From Pseudomonadota bacterium (GTDB taxonomy: Bacteria > Myxococcota > Polyangia > Polyangiales > Polyangiaceae): DNA of 6,042 bases. The translations under genes and the position numbers were made by a program. Below, piece by piece: positions 1-5,478 of this stretch (position 1 is the stretch's first letter; each line of letters begins with the position of its first letter). Where the stretch lies: positions 1 through 6,042 of the forward strand of contig JAEZYO010000290.1 of the NCBI GenBank assembly GCA_023419055.1, read 5' to 3'. Below the pieces are notes generated by a model. The model searched no databases and was not told the DNA's origin. It saw only the letters and a list, made by a program, of their open reading frames with translations.

Positions 1-1
1 T

Positions 2-23
2 CCCCACCCTCCCACCCCCACCC
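2..23 (-). other. G-quadruplex-type tract
   Basis: The plus strand shows five C-runs of 4, 3, 3, 5 and 3 separated by single bases. The minus strand, which is the sense strand of the neighbouring lipoprotein gene, therefore carries five G-runs with 1-nt loops, a pattern that meets the usual rule for a stable parallel quadruplex. It lies just past the hairpin at 44-63 and may extend beyond the window. Confidence 0.5.
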
Positions 24-43
24 TGCCGGCGGGCCCGCTAATT

Positions 44-63
44 GACGACGCAGCGCCGTCGTC
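44..63 (-). terminator. Hairpin downstream of the Cys-repeat lipoprotein gene
   Basis: On the minus-strand transcript, 15 nt after the stop codon, GACGACG and CGTCGTC can form a 7-bp stem with a 6-nt loop. What follows is AATTAG and not a U-tract, so this is a terminator-like hairpin rather than a standard intrinsic terminator. A 10-bp palindrome, GCGGGCCCGC (29-38), follows. Confidence 0.35.
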
Positions 64-78
64 GCGTCTTCGCCGTCG

Positions 79-2022
79 TCACGGAGGCGGGAGTGGAGGA
101 TCGCACGTGAAGCTCGCGCTGCAGGTCTCCGTCGGCTGACAGCCGTCGTTCGTCGCCGGATCGCAGAGCTTGCAGGTCGGGGAGCCGGCGACCATCACGC
201 ACTCTTCTGCGACGCAGCCGGTATCGGTCGCGGGATCGCAAGCGCCGCAAACAGTGCCGCCACCAGGAAGGCTCGCGCAAACCGCGCCGTCCGGGTGCGC
301 CGCGCAGGCGCTTCCGCCCGCCACGCAGGGCGTGCAGGTCCCGCTCGAGCAGACCTCGCTGCCGCAGTCCGACTGCGTCAGACACTCGACGCACGAATAG
401 CTCGCGGCGCTACAAAAGAGCCCCTGGGCGCACCCGGCGTGGTCGTCGGGGTCGCACGCTTTGCAGCCGTCGGCGGTGCAGAACGTGGCTCCGACGTGGT
501 CCTCGCAGTCCAGATCCACGCTGCACGCGACGCAGCTCCCCGTGACGCACACCTTCGCTCCGCAGGCGGTATCGTTCAAGCACTCGACGCACGTGTGGCT
601 CGTCGTGTTGCAGAAGGGCTTGCCGCTCACGCTGGCGCAGTCCGCGCTCTCCACGCATTGCGCGCACGTGGCGCTGTTCTCCAGGCACTGCGGGGTCGAC
701 GTACCGCAGCCCTCGTCGTCGGCTGGATCGCACGCGCCGCAGCGGCCCGCGAGCGTCCCGGTCTCGACGCAGCGCGTGCCGTCGAGCTTGTCATCGCACG
801 CGGCGTCCGCGCCCGCGGACACCGCCGAATTCGTGCAGGGCACGCAGGCGTGGGCGGTGGGGCTGCAGAGCGGCTTGGCCGGATCGTCGCAGTCCGCGTC
901 GGCGGTGCACTCGACGCAGCTGTTGTTGGACGCGAGGCAGAACGGAGCCTCCTCGGGGCACTCGCTCGTGTGCGTCGCGTCGCAGACCACGCACTTTCCC
1001 CCCGAAGCTCCGCCCGCGGCGCAAACCGGCTGATCCGGCGACTCCTCGAGGCAAAACTGGTCCGTACACCCGACGCACGAGAACGTGCCGCCCGTGCCCT
1101 CCACGCATTGCGGAGTGTTCCCGCCACAGCCGGCGTGATCGTGCGGATCGCACGCCGCGCACTGGCCGTTGAAGCACTGCCCCAGACCGAGCTCGCTCAG
1201 GCAGTCTGCGTCGTTGATGCAGGCTCGACACTGGAAAATGCCCGCAACCGAGGTCTCGTCGCAGATGGGCGTGCTGGCGCTCGTCGTGCAGTCGCTGTGG
1301 TCATTGCAGCCGGTGCACGCGCCGGAGATGTCGCAGACGAGATTTCCCGGGCAGTTCCCCGAGCACTTCTCGCACACGTTGCTCGAATTGCAGATGGGCT
1401 TGTTCGGGTCGCTGCAGCCTGCGTTGTCGGCGGTGTCACACGCCTCGCACACGCCGGCGACGCATTGAGATTCACTGCCGTCGCAGTCCGCGTCGTCACG
1501 ACACGCCGCGCACCCATTTTCGGTACAATACGGCGTGCTGCCGCTGCACGCAGGGCCCTCGCCGCACGCGCATTCCCGCTCGGCGCAGCTGTCGGCAGAG
1601 ACGGGATCACACTGCTGTCCGCACGCGGCGCACTCTCCGAGGCTTTCCTCGACGCACGTGGGTGTCTCTCCGACGACGCAGCAGAGTTGAGTCGGCCCGC
1701 AGCCGTCGTGGTCGCCGACGTGACAGCCCGTCTCGCCGGACGTCCCCCCCTCGCCCGAAGCGCCGCCCCCCTCGCCTCCTCCTGCGAGCTCACCAGCTTC
1801 ACCACCACCTCCACCCAGGCCACCATCCGGAGCGGCGCCTTCGCCGCCGGCTCCGGGTTGACCGCCGCCGTCGCTCCCGCCGCTCCCGCCGCTCGTGTCC
1901 GGAACGCCCGCGCTGCCCTCGTCAGGGATCTTGTCGCGGTCCACCTCCGCGATGACGGTACAGCCGAACGCAGTAGCAACGAGCAGCGAGAGCGGCCCCA
2001 GCAGGGCTCTGGCCTTCTTCAT
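79..2022 (-). CDS. Cysteine-module repeat lipoprotein (647 aa), function unknown
   Basis: Seen: a signal peptide (residues 1-20, n-region KK and R) ends in AFGC, so Cys21 is the likely lipidated residue. Residues 35-99 are a Gly/Ser/Glu-rich stalk. From residue 100 the protein is extremely cysteine rich, about 90 Cys in total. Residues 174-640 form 19 consecutive modules of about 25 residues, each with four Cys, joined by CxxC junctions such as CVEC or CGAC. Two module types recur: one opening CDPxDxxGC and one opening CxxxADC. The start at 2022 is chosen over the in-frame ATG at 2052 because GAGGT lies 5 nt upstream and the signal peptide begins there. There is no C-terminal anchor; the protein ends in a Pro-rich tail. 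Inferred: a disulfide-rich, rod-like surface or periplasmic protein. Cys-repeat lipoproteins of this general look are common in myxobacteria, mostly uncharacterised. Similarity to EGF-type repeats is only superficial, and no enzymatic motif is visible. Confidence 0.9.
   Translation of the reverse strand: MKKARALLGPLSLLVATAFGCTVIAEVDRDKIPDEGSAGVPDTSGGSGGSDGGGQPGAGGEGAAPDGGLGGGGGEAGELAGGGEGGGASGEGGTSGETGCHVGDHDGCGPTQLCCVVGETPTCVEESLGECAACGQQCDPVSADSCAERECACGEGPACSGSTPYCTENGCAACRDDADCDGSESQCVAGVCEACDTADNAGCSDPNKPICNSSNVCEKCSGNCPGNLVCDISGACTGCNDHSDCTTSASTPICDETSVAGIFQCRACINDADCLSELGLGQCFNGQCAACDPHDHAGCGGNTPQCVEGTGGTFSCVGCTDQFCLEESPDQPVCAAGGASGGKCVVCDATHTSECPEEAPFCLASNNSCVECTADADCDDPAKPLCSPTAHACVPCTNSAVSAGADAACDDKLDGTRCVETGTLAGRCGACDPADDEGCGTSTPQCLENSATCAQCVESADCASVSGKPFCNTTSHTCVECLNDTACGAKVCVTGSCVACSVDLDCEDHVGATFCTADGCKACDPDDHAGCAQGLFCSAASYSCVECLTQSDCGSEVCSSGTCTPCVAGGSACAAHPDGAVCASLPGGGTVCGACDPATDTGCVAEECVMVAGSPTCKLCDPATNDGCQPTETCSASFTCDPPLPPP
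103..1503 (-). repeat. 19 tandem four-cysteine protein modules
   Basis: This part of the lipoprotein gene (residues 174-640) encodes repeats that keep a strict period of four cysteines from CAAC at residues 171-174 to the last Cys at 640. Counting by the first spacing, seven modules are of the Asp-rich C-x7-C type (for example CDPHDHAGC, CDPADDEGC), eight are of the C-x5-C type (for example CTADADC, CVESADC), and four are irregular (CSGNC, CTDQFC, one long, one CVAGGSAC). The repeats are diverged at DNA level, so this is an old protein repeat, not a recent tandem duplication. Confidence 0.85.
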
Positions 2023-2189
2023 CGATGACCTCGGTAGCGAGCGGCCCCTCACACCCGGCGGGGACCGAAAGCAAGAACGCTACAGTGTCCGCCGCCCCCT
2101 GTGAAGGCTCGCCCGGAGGTGATGATCCCCCCTTGGAGTGTCAGTCGCCCCTTTCCTCACCGGTTGCCGGCAGGCTTTTTCCGCGACGA
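2023..2189. other. Intergenic region between two minus-strand lipoprotein genes
   Basis: This 167-bp gap separates the stop of the EF-hand-loop lipoprotein gene from the start of the Cys-repeat lipoprotein gene. Its size suggests the downstream gene has its own promoter, but I cannot pick a convincing -35/-10 pair. Short GC palindromes such as TGCCGGCA occur near the left gene's stop, with no T-tract in the minus-strand direction, so no terminator is called. Confidence 0.5.
2028..2032 (-). promoter_or_regulatory. Ribosome binding site of the Cys-repeat lipoprotein gene
   Basis: On the minus strand GAGGT lies 5 nt before the ATG at 2022. It decides the start in favour of MKKARALL, which begins a normal lipoprotein signal, over the ATG ten codons upstream. 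Confidence 0.6.
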
Positions 2190-2594
2190 TCAGCCATCCG
2201 CCGGGCAAGCGGTGTCGGCGAGTGTGAGCGACACCGGCTCGATCGTGTCGTCTTCCGCGATCGTGACCTCGACCTCCGCCCAGCTCTCTCCGGCGCTGCA
2301 CGCGCCGTCACCGTCGGCGTCCGCGATGGCCCGCACCAACACCTTGTCTCCCTCGAGCGCCACCTCCTCCACGAAGCTCCCCGGAGCGTCGAGCTCGACG
2401 CTGTCCACCACCTCCCGATTCTCCACGTCGATCACGTCCACGAACTCGACGAGGATCTTCCCGTCCAGCGACAGCGACGCGGGAGCGATCACCTCTCCCT
2501 TCACCTCCACGTCCCGCCCCGAGCTGCACGCCGCCGCGACGAACGAGAGCACCACCAACACCCCGAAGCCCCTGACCTTGGCCATTTGCGACAT
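2190..2594 (-). CDS. Small lipoprotein with an EF-hand-like calcium loop (134 aa)
   Basis: Seen: a signal peptide (K6, R8, then a hydrophobic run 10-22) ends in VAAAC, so Cys23 is the likely lipidation site. The mature part is about 110 residues of alternating short polar and hydrophobic stretches that look all-beta. Residues 92-103 read DADGDGACSAGE, which has Asp at loop positions 1, 3 and 5, Gly at 6 and Glu at 12 of a canonical EF-hand loop, but Cys instead of an aliphatic residue at position 8. The other mature cysteine, Cys130, could pair with Cys99. The start is set at 2594 because AAAGGAG is 8 nt upstream; the ATG at 2600 is also possible but only 2 nt from that site. An upstream in-frame extension to 2786 has no signal peptide and is rejected. 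Inferred: a calcium-binding beta-sandwich lipoprotein of the envelope. Partner and role are unknown. Confidence 0.85.
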   Translation of the reverse strand: MSQMAKVRGFGVLVVLSFVAAACSSGRDVEVKGEVIAPASLSLDGKILVEFVDVIDVENREVVDSVELDAPGSFVEEVALEGDKVLVRAIADADGDGACSAGESWAEVEVTIAEDDTIEPVSLTLADTACPADG

Positions 2595-2602
2595 CCTCAT
2601 GT

Positions 2603-2609
2603 CTCCTTT
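2603..2609 (-). promoter_or_regulatory. Strong Shine-Dalgarno of the EF-hand-loop lipoprotein gene
   Basis: AAAGGAG on the minus strand, a near-perfect match to the anti-SD complement, lies 8 nt from the ATG at 2594 and 2 nt from the ATG at 2600. The spacing favours 2594. Just upstream on the same transcript are the inverted repeats at 2611-2633. Confidence 0.7.
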
Positions 2610-2610
2610 C

Positions 2611-2633
2611 ACCGAGCCGTGAGACTCGGTCTC
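2611..2633 (-). promoter_or_regulatory. Overlapping inverted repeats in the leader of the EF-hand-loop lipoprotein gene
   Basis: Two hairpins that exclude each other can be drawn in the minus-strand leader directly upstream of the Shine-Dalgarno. One has a 6-bp stem (ACCGAG/CTCGGT, plus positions 2611-2616 and 2625-2630) with an 8-nt loop. The other has a 5-bp stem (GAGAC/GTCTC, 2621-2625 and 2629-2633) with a 3-nt loop. A second GAGAC copy overlaps the Shine-Dalgarno at 2601-2605. A regulatory role is a guess. Confidence 0.3.
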
Positions 2634-2837
2634 CGCCGGGGGCTTCAGCAAGGCACGTGCCACGAGTCGCAGCACTGATCCCCTCGCTTCTGGTCGCTTT
2701 TTGCGCCCGAGAGACTGTTGCTCCGAAGCACGCTGTCGTCGGTTTCGCTCGGCGCGTATCGCGTTTGCGTCATGCGAGCTGCACACGAGTGGTGCTCGTC
2801 ATGGCCCCTGCTAAAGTCACGCCCCTTCGAGCCCGAG

Positions 2838-3422
2838 ATGAACGACTCTTCGTCACAAGCTGGCAAAATCCCCTTCCCCCTGGCTTTCCTCGGCCTGGCG
2901 CTCTTCTTCGGCGCCATGCGCTTCGAAGGTTTTCGACCGATGGGAGCGCGCTTCGCTGGGCTCGCGCTGCCCGTCGCCACCGTGTGGGCGGCGCAGGCCA
3001 AGCTCGTGGACACGCACCCCGCCCTCCGGCGCGCGGCTCTCTTGCTCGGCAGCGTGGTGGTTGCGGTGGCGGGTCTTCAGGTCGCGCGCGTGTTGTTCGG
3101 TGTAAGCTCCCTCGCACCGCACGTGGACCTGTACCGACTCGTCTTGGTAGGGGTCGGTCTCGGCGCGGTCGTCCTCGAAGGTGTCGCCGCGCGGCGCTCG
3201 CTCCGGGTGCGACTCGCGGCCTGGTTCGGCATCGCCCTCGGCTTCGCGGGTTACCTCGCGGGCGTGGAGCCGGGGCAGCAAAAGCAGCAGCTCGGTGTCG
3301 TCTTCGTCGCGGCGCTGGTGGGCCTCTGGGCAGGTGGGCTCGGCGGGCTAGTGCTCGGCGCCGGCGCGGCTCGCCTGGCGCGCGTCCCTGCGAAGGTCGT
3401 CGAGAAAGCGCCGCCTGGGTAG
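2838..3422 (+). CDS. Polytopic membrane protein of unknown function (194 aa)
   Basis: I do not recognise a family. Seen: after a short polar N-terminus (MNDSSSQAGK) there are about six hydrophobic segments, roughly at residues 12-27, 37-54, 66-88, 99-117, 125-143 and 151-177. They are separated by short loops, several with Arg (R64 R65, R119 R120, R123, R125). Between the last two segments is a Gln/Lys-rich loop, GQQKQQ (146-151). The tail RLARVPAKVVEKAPPG is basic. No conserved catalytic or transporter motif is visible. The start at 2838 is chosen because the first membrane segment follows directly; ATGs at 2718 and 2772 would add a polar Cys/Trp-containing leader, and none of the three has a clear Shine-Dalgarno. 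The gene is divergent from the EF-hand-loop lipoprotein gene and convergent, with a 20-bp gap, with the SGNH hydrolase gene, so it is probably transcribed alone. Confidence 0.78.
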   Translation: MNDSSSQAGKIPFPLAFLGLALFFGAMRFEGFRPMGARFAGLALPVATVWAAQAKLVDTHPALRRAALLLGSVVVAVAGLQVARVLFGVSSLAPHVDLYRLVLVGVGLGAVVLEGVAARRSLRVRLAAWFGIALGFAGYLAGVEPGQQKQQLGVVFVAALVGLWAGGLGGLVLGAGAARLARVPAKVVEKAPPG

Positions 3423-3442
3423 AGCGCGGTCGCGCCCCTCGA

Positions 3443-4237
3443 TCAGTGCGGCGCCTTGAGCGACCAGGGGCGCTCGCCCTCTGGTTCGCGCTCGCGCCCG
3501 AGCCAGCTCATCACCGCGTCGGCCCAGAGCTCGCGGCCCTCGTCGTTCGGATGAATCTTGTCGCGCTTGCGCGGCAGATCTCCCATGAGCGCGGTCGAGT
3601 CGAGGCTCCGACAAGGAGCGGCGTTGTCGGCGATCACTTTCATGAACCCGGTGTCCTGCTTCCAGAGCGGCGGCAGGATCCACAAGCAGGGCCTGCCGCC
3701 CAGCTCTTTCACCAGGCGCTTGACCGCGCCGGCGCGTTGCTCCGGGTTAGGGATCTCGATCTCGTTCGCGCCGAGCGTCACGATCACGAAGTCGGGGTTG
3801 TACCTGCCGATGAACTTCGGAAGCTCCTCACCGAACGCCCAGGTCGGGACGTAGCTCGCCGTCTGGTATTCGAGGATGTAGCGCACACCGGCCGCCTTCA
3901 GGCGCTTGCCGAGCGGCACGCCGAGGGACGCGGCGAAAGAGTCGCCCACGTGGAGCACCAGGCTGCCCTTCGGAAATTCGGGGACCGGAGCAGCCGTCAC
4001 TTCGGCGGGTGACGTTGCGTCCGAAGCGGGCTCCTGGCTGGCCGCCTGCGAAGGCGCGCTCGCGACGAGAGGCTCGTCCGCGCCCTCGCTCTCGTGCGCC
4101 TCGGCGGTGCTCGCGGCCTCGGGCGCCGACGACGGGGTCTCCGGTGGCCGCGCCTCACCGCCTCCGCACGCGCTCAGGCTCCCGAGCGCGAGCGCGACGA
4201 GCGAGAGCCTGGTCAGGGGCAACAAGAGCTGTTCCAT
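3443..4237 (-). CDS. SGNH/GDSL-family hydrolase lipoprotein (264 aa)
   Basis: Probable esterase or acyl/acetyl hydrolase of the SGNH superfamily, anchored in the envelope. Seen: a signal peptide ends in LSAC (Cys24), followed by a Pro/Ala/Glu/Ser linker (about 25-90) and an SGNH domain (about 92-247). Block I is HVGDSFAASLG with the nucleophile Ser100. Block III is TLGANEIEIPN with Asn158. Block V is DKIHPNDEG with Asp226 and His229. The usual block II glycine is not obvious; the equivalent stretch reads QTASYVPTW (125-133). Two further cysteines, 184 and 209, could form a disulfide. The domain has family-typical length. The start at 4237 lies 25 bp inside the upstream FGE-fold gene. An ATG at 4264 is also possible and would add a more basic n-region (RR, R) to the signal peptide. 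Neither start has a good Shine-Dalgarno, which suggests translational coupling. The substrate is not deducible. Confidence 0.9.
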   Translation of the reverse strand: MEQLLLPLTRLSLVALALGSLSACGGGEARPPETPSSAPEAASTAEAHESEGADEPLVASAPSQAASQEPASDATSPAEVTAAPVPEFPKGSLVLHVGDSFAASLGVPLGKRLKAAGVRYILEYQTASYVPTWAFGEELPKFIGRYNPDFVIVTLGANEIEIPNPEQRAGAVKRLVKELGGRPCLWILPPLWKQDTGFMKVIADNAAPCRSLDSTALMGDLPRKRDKIHPNDEGRELWADAVMSWLGREREPEGERPWSLKAPH

Positions 4238-5478
4238 CCGACACCCACGTCGCGGTTCTTGCATCCGTCTCGCTTTCCCACCAGCGTTCGCGCCGGGGAA
4301 GTGCCTCCCACGTAGCGAAACGCGTGCGGGCGGTCACGCAAATTCGCCTGACAATCTGCGTCGAACTCGGACGTTCTCACGCGTGTCACTCCGCGCGCCT
4401 CGGCTTCCACGTCCTCGCTCGCGACAGCGACCTCCCCTTCGAGGACGCAACCGAAGCCCGGCTTCTCGATGCGACCGGGACGACAGCGCGGCTCGCCCGG
4501 CGCGGCGCAGCGCACGCCGTTCCAGCTCTTTCCGGGCTCGCACTCGGCCTCGATCACCCCGTGACGGCAGGAGCCGTCCTCGGCCGCCCCGAACGGGCAC
4601 TTGGCGCCCCGAGGAGTGAGCGCGCAGCGAAAGCCGAGATGCGATCCCTCTTCCCACGGCATCTGTCGATTGCGGAGGCGCGTGTGCATCCACTTCTCGA
4701 AGCGGCGACTGAAGCTTCCTCCGCGATAGACGCGCGCGTAGGCCTTCTCGGGCGGCCAAGGGTACGGTCCGTAATAGTCCGCGGTCCACTCCCAGACGTT
4801 GCCGCTGATGTCGTAGAGGCCGAACGCGCCGGCCTCGTAGCTCTTCACGCTGCAAGTGCCGAGGTGCTTCCAGCACGTGTGTCCGTCCGGCGCCGCGTCG
4901 CCCCAGGGGTACTTCAGGTAACGCTCGCCGCCGCGGGCGACGTACTCGAATTCGGCTTCGTTCGGCAGGCGGGCCCCGCGGGCAGCGCAGAAATCCCGTG
5001 CCTGAGTCCAGGTCACGCAGTTGATGGGGTGATCGTCGCGGTTCTTGCGCGCGCCGTTGCAGTGATAATGCTTGCGGCTCGCGGCCTCGCAGCGACCGCT
5101 CGAGACACACTCGTTGTACGCTGCCACCGTGACTTCCGTGATATCCACGCAGAGCGGCGCAAGCTCCGTCCGGAAGCGCGGGCTCTCGTCGTCGCTCCAG
5201 TGCGCCGAGCGCTCGGAGCCGACCCAAAACGGCCCGCCTGGGACGAGCGCCATACCTTCCGGACAGCTCAGCGGAGGAGGCGCGGACTCTGCTTTCGCCG
5301 GTATTGATGCGCTCGGCGGAGGCTCCGCCCGGGAGGTCGGCGTGCTCGCCGCCGTCGCCGACGGCGCCGCGGTCGAGGACGTCGTTGCGGCGTCGTCACG
5401 CCTTGCGCATGCTGGCGTCCCGAGTGCGGCGCACAGGTAGATGCCGCAGGCGACGATGCGAGGAGATCGAGTGCCCAA
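4213..5478 (-). CDS. FGE/SUMF1-fold lipoprotein lacking the FGE cysteine pair (421 aa)
   Basis: Formylglycine-generating enzyme/sulfatase-modifying-factor family protein, exported. Seen: a signal peptide ends in TPAC (Cys24); an Ala/Ser/Thr/Pro linker spans 25-70; the FGE-sulfatase domain spans about 72-286. Family motifs are GMALVPGGPFWVGS (75-88), VDITEVTVAAYNECV, HPINCVTWTQARDFC (150-164), RLPNEAEFEYVARGG (170-184), YPWGD, GNVWEWTADYYGPY (226-239), YRGGSFSRR (251-259) and HLGFRCAL. Where true FGEs carry two catalytic copper-binding Cys after RGGSW, residues 255-280 contain none, so formylglycine formation is unlikely. Residues 287-421 are an extra domain with ten Cys, ending CCP. The start is TTG: scanning the frame back to the stop at 5545 gives no ATG, GTG or other TTG, and starting later would lose the signal. 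The Shine-Dalgarno is poor. The gene overlaps the SGNH gene downstream and, head to head, the UgpB-like gene. Alternative names used for this fold include PvdO- and EgtB-like; the EgtB N-terminal iron-binding domain is absent. Confidence 0.92.
   Translation of the reverse strand: MGTRSPRIVACGIYLCAALGTPACARRDDAATTSSTAAPSATAASTPTSRAEPPPSASIPAKAESAPPPLSCPEGMALVPGGPFWVGSERSAHWSDDESPRFRTELAPLCVDITEVTVAAYNECVSSGRCEAASRKHYHCNGARKNRDDHPINCVTWTQARDFCAARGARLPNEAEFEYVARGGERYLKYPWGDAAPDGHTCWKHLGTCSVKSYEAGAFGLYDISGNVWEWTADYYGPYPWPPEKAYARVYRGGSFSRRFEKWMHTRLRNRQMPWEEGSHLGFRCALTPRGAKCPFGAAEDGSCRHGVIEAECEPGKSWNGVRCAAPGEPRCRPGRIEKPGFGCVLEGEVAVASEDVEAEARGVTRVRTSEFDADCQANLRDRPHAFRYVGGTSPARTLVGKRDGCKNRDVGVGWNSSCCP
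5461..5465 (+). promoter_or_regulatory. Shine-Dalgarno of the UgpB-like gene
   Basis: AGGAG, 5 nt before the GTG at 5471, fixes that non-ATG start. The site lies inside the signal-peptide codons of the divergent FGE-fold gene. Confidence 0.75.

Larger units (their letters stand above)
2595..2837. other. Divergent intergenic region
   Basis: This 243-bp stretch lies between the divergent starts of the EF-hand-loop lipoprotein gene (minus) and the membrane-protein gene (plus) and should hold both promoters. It contains a perfect 10-bp palindrome, GGCACGTGCC (2652-2661), and a 5-bp inverted repeat, ACGAG/CTCGT with a 5-nt spacer (2785-2799). Both could be operator sites. No sigma-70-like promoter was recognised with confidence. 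Confidence 0.45.

Noticed and set aside
295..2028. 577-codon open frame on the plus strand
   Set aside because: It is the antisense of the Cys-repeat gene, a by-product of GC-rich codon use. The product is Arg/Ala-rich with no fold or signal, and the minus-strand frame has signal, ribosome site and repeats.
2595..2786. N-terminal extension of the EF-hand-loop lipoprotein to an ATG at 2786
   Set aside because: It would bury the signal peptide about 64 residues inside the protein and ignore the strong Shine-Dalgarno at 2603-2609.
2789..2817. TAAAGT (2812-2817) as a -10 box for the membrane-protein gene
   Set aside because: At 17-bp spacing the -35 position reads GTGGTG, which does not resemble TTGACA.
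3424..3435. GCGCG-GT-CGCGC inverted repeat between the convergent genes, a possible bidirectional terminator
   Set aside because: The stem is only 4-5 bp with a minimal loop and there is no T-tract on either side, so it is not better than chance at this GC content.
2657..4012. 451-codon plus-strand open frame across the membrane-protein and SGNH genes
   Set aside because: Arg-rich composition, it crosses the boundary of two better-supported genes, and it has no recognisable motifs.
4334..5227. 297-codon minus-strand open frame
   Set aside because: Out-of-frame shadow of the FGE-fold gene, Arg-rich, no motifs.
4009..5307. 432-codon plus-strand open frame opposite the FGE-fold gene
   Set aside because: It is a shadow of the FGE-fold gene, whose motifs are unambiguous on the minus strand.
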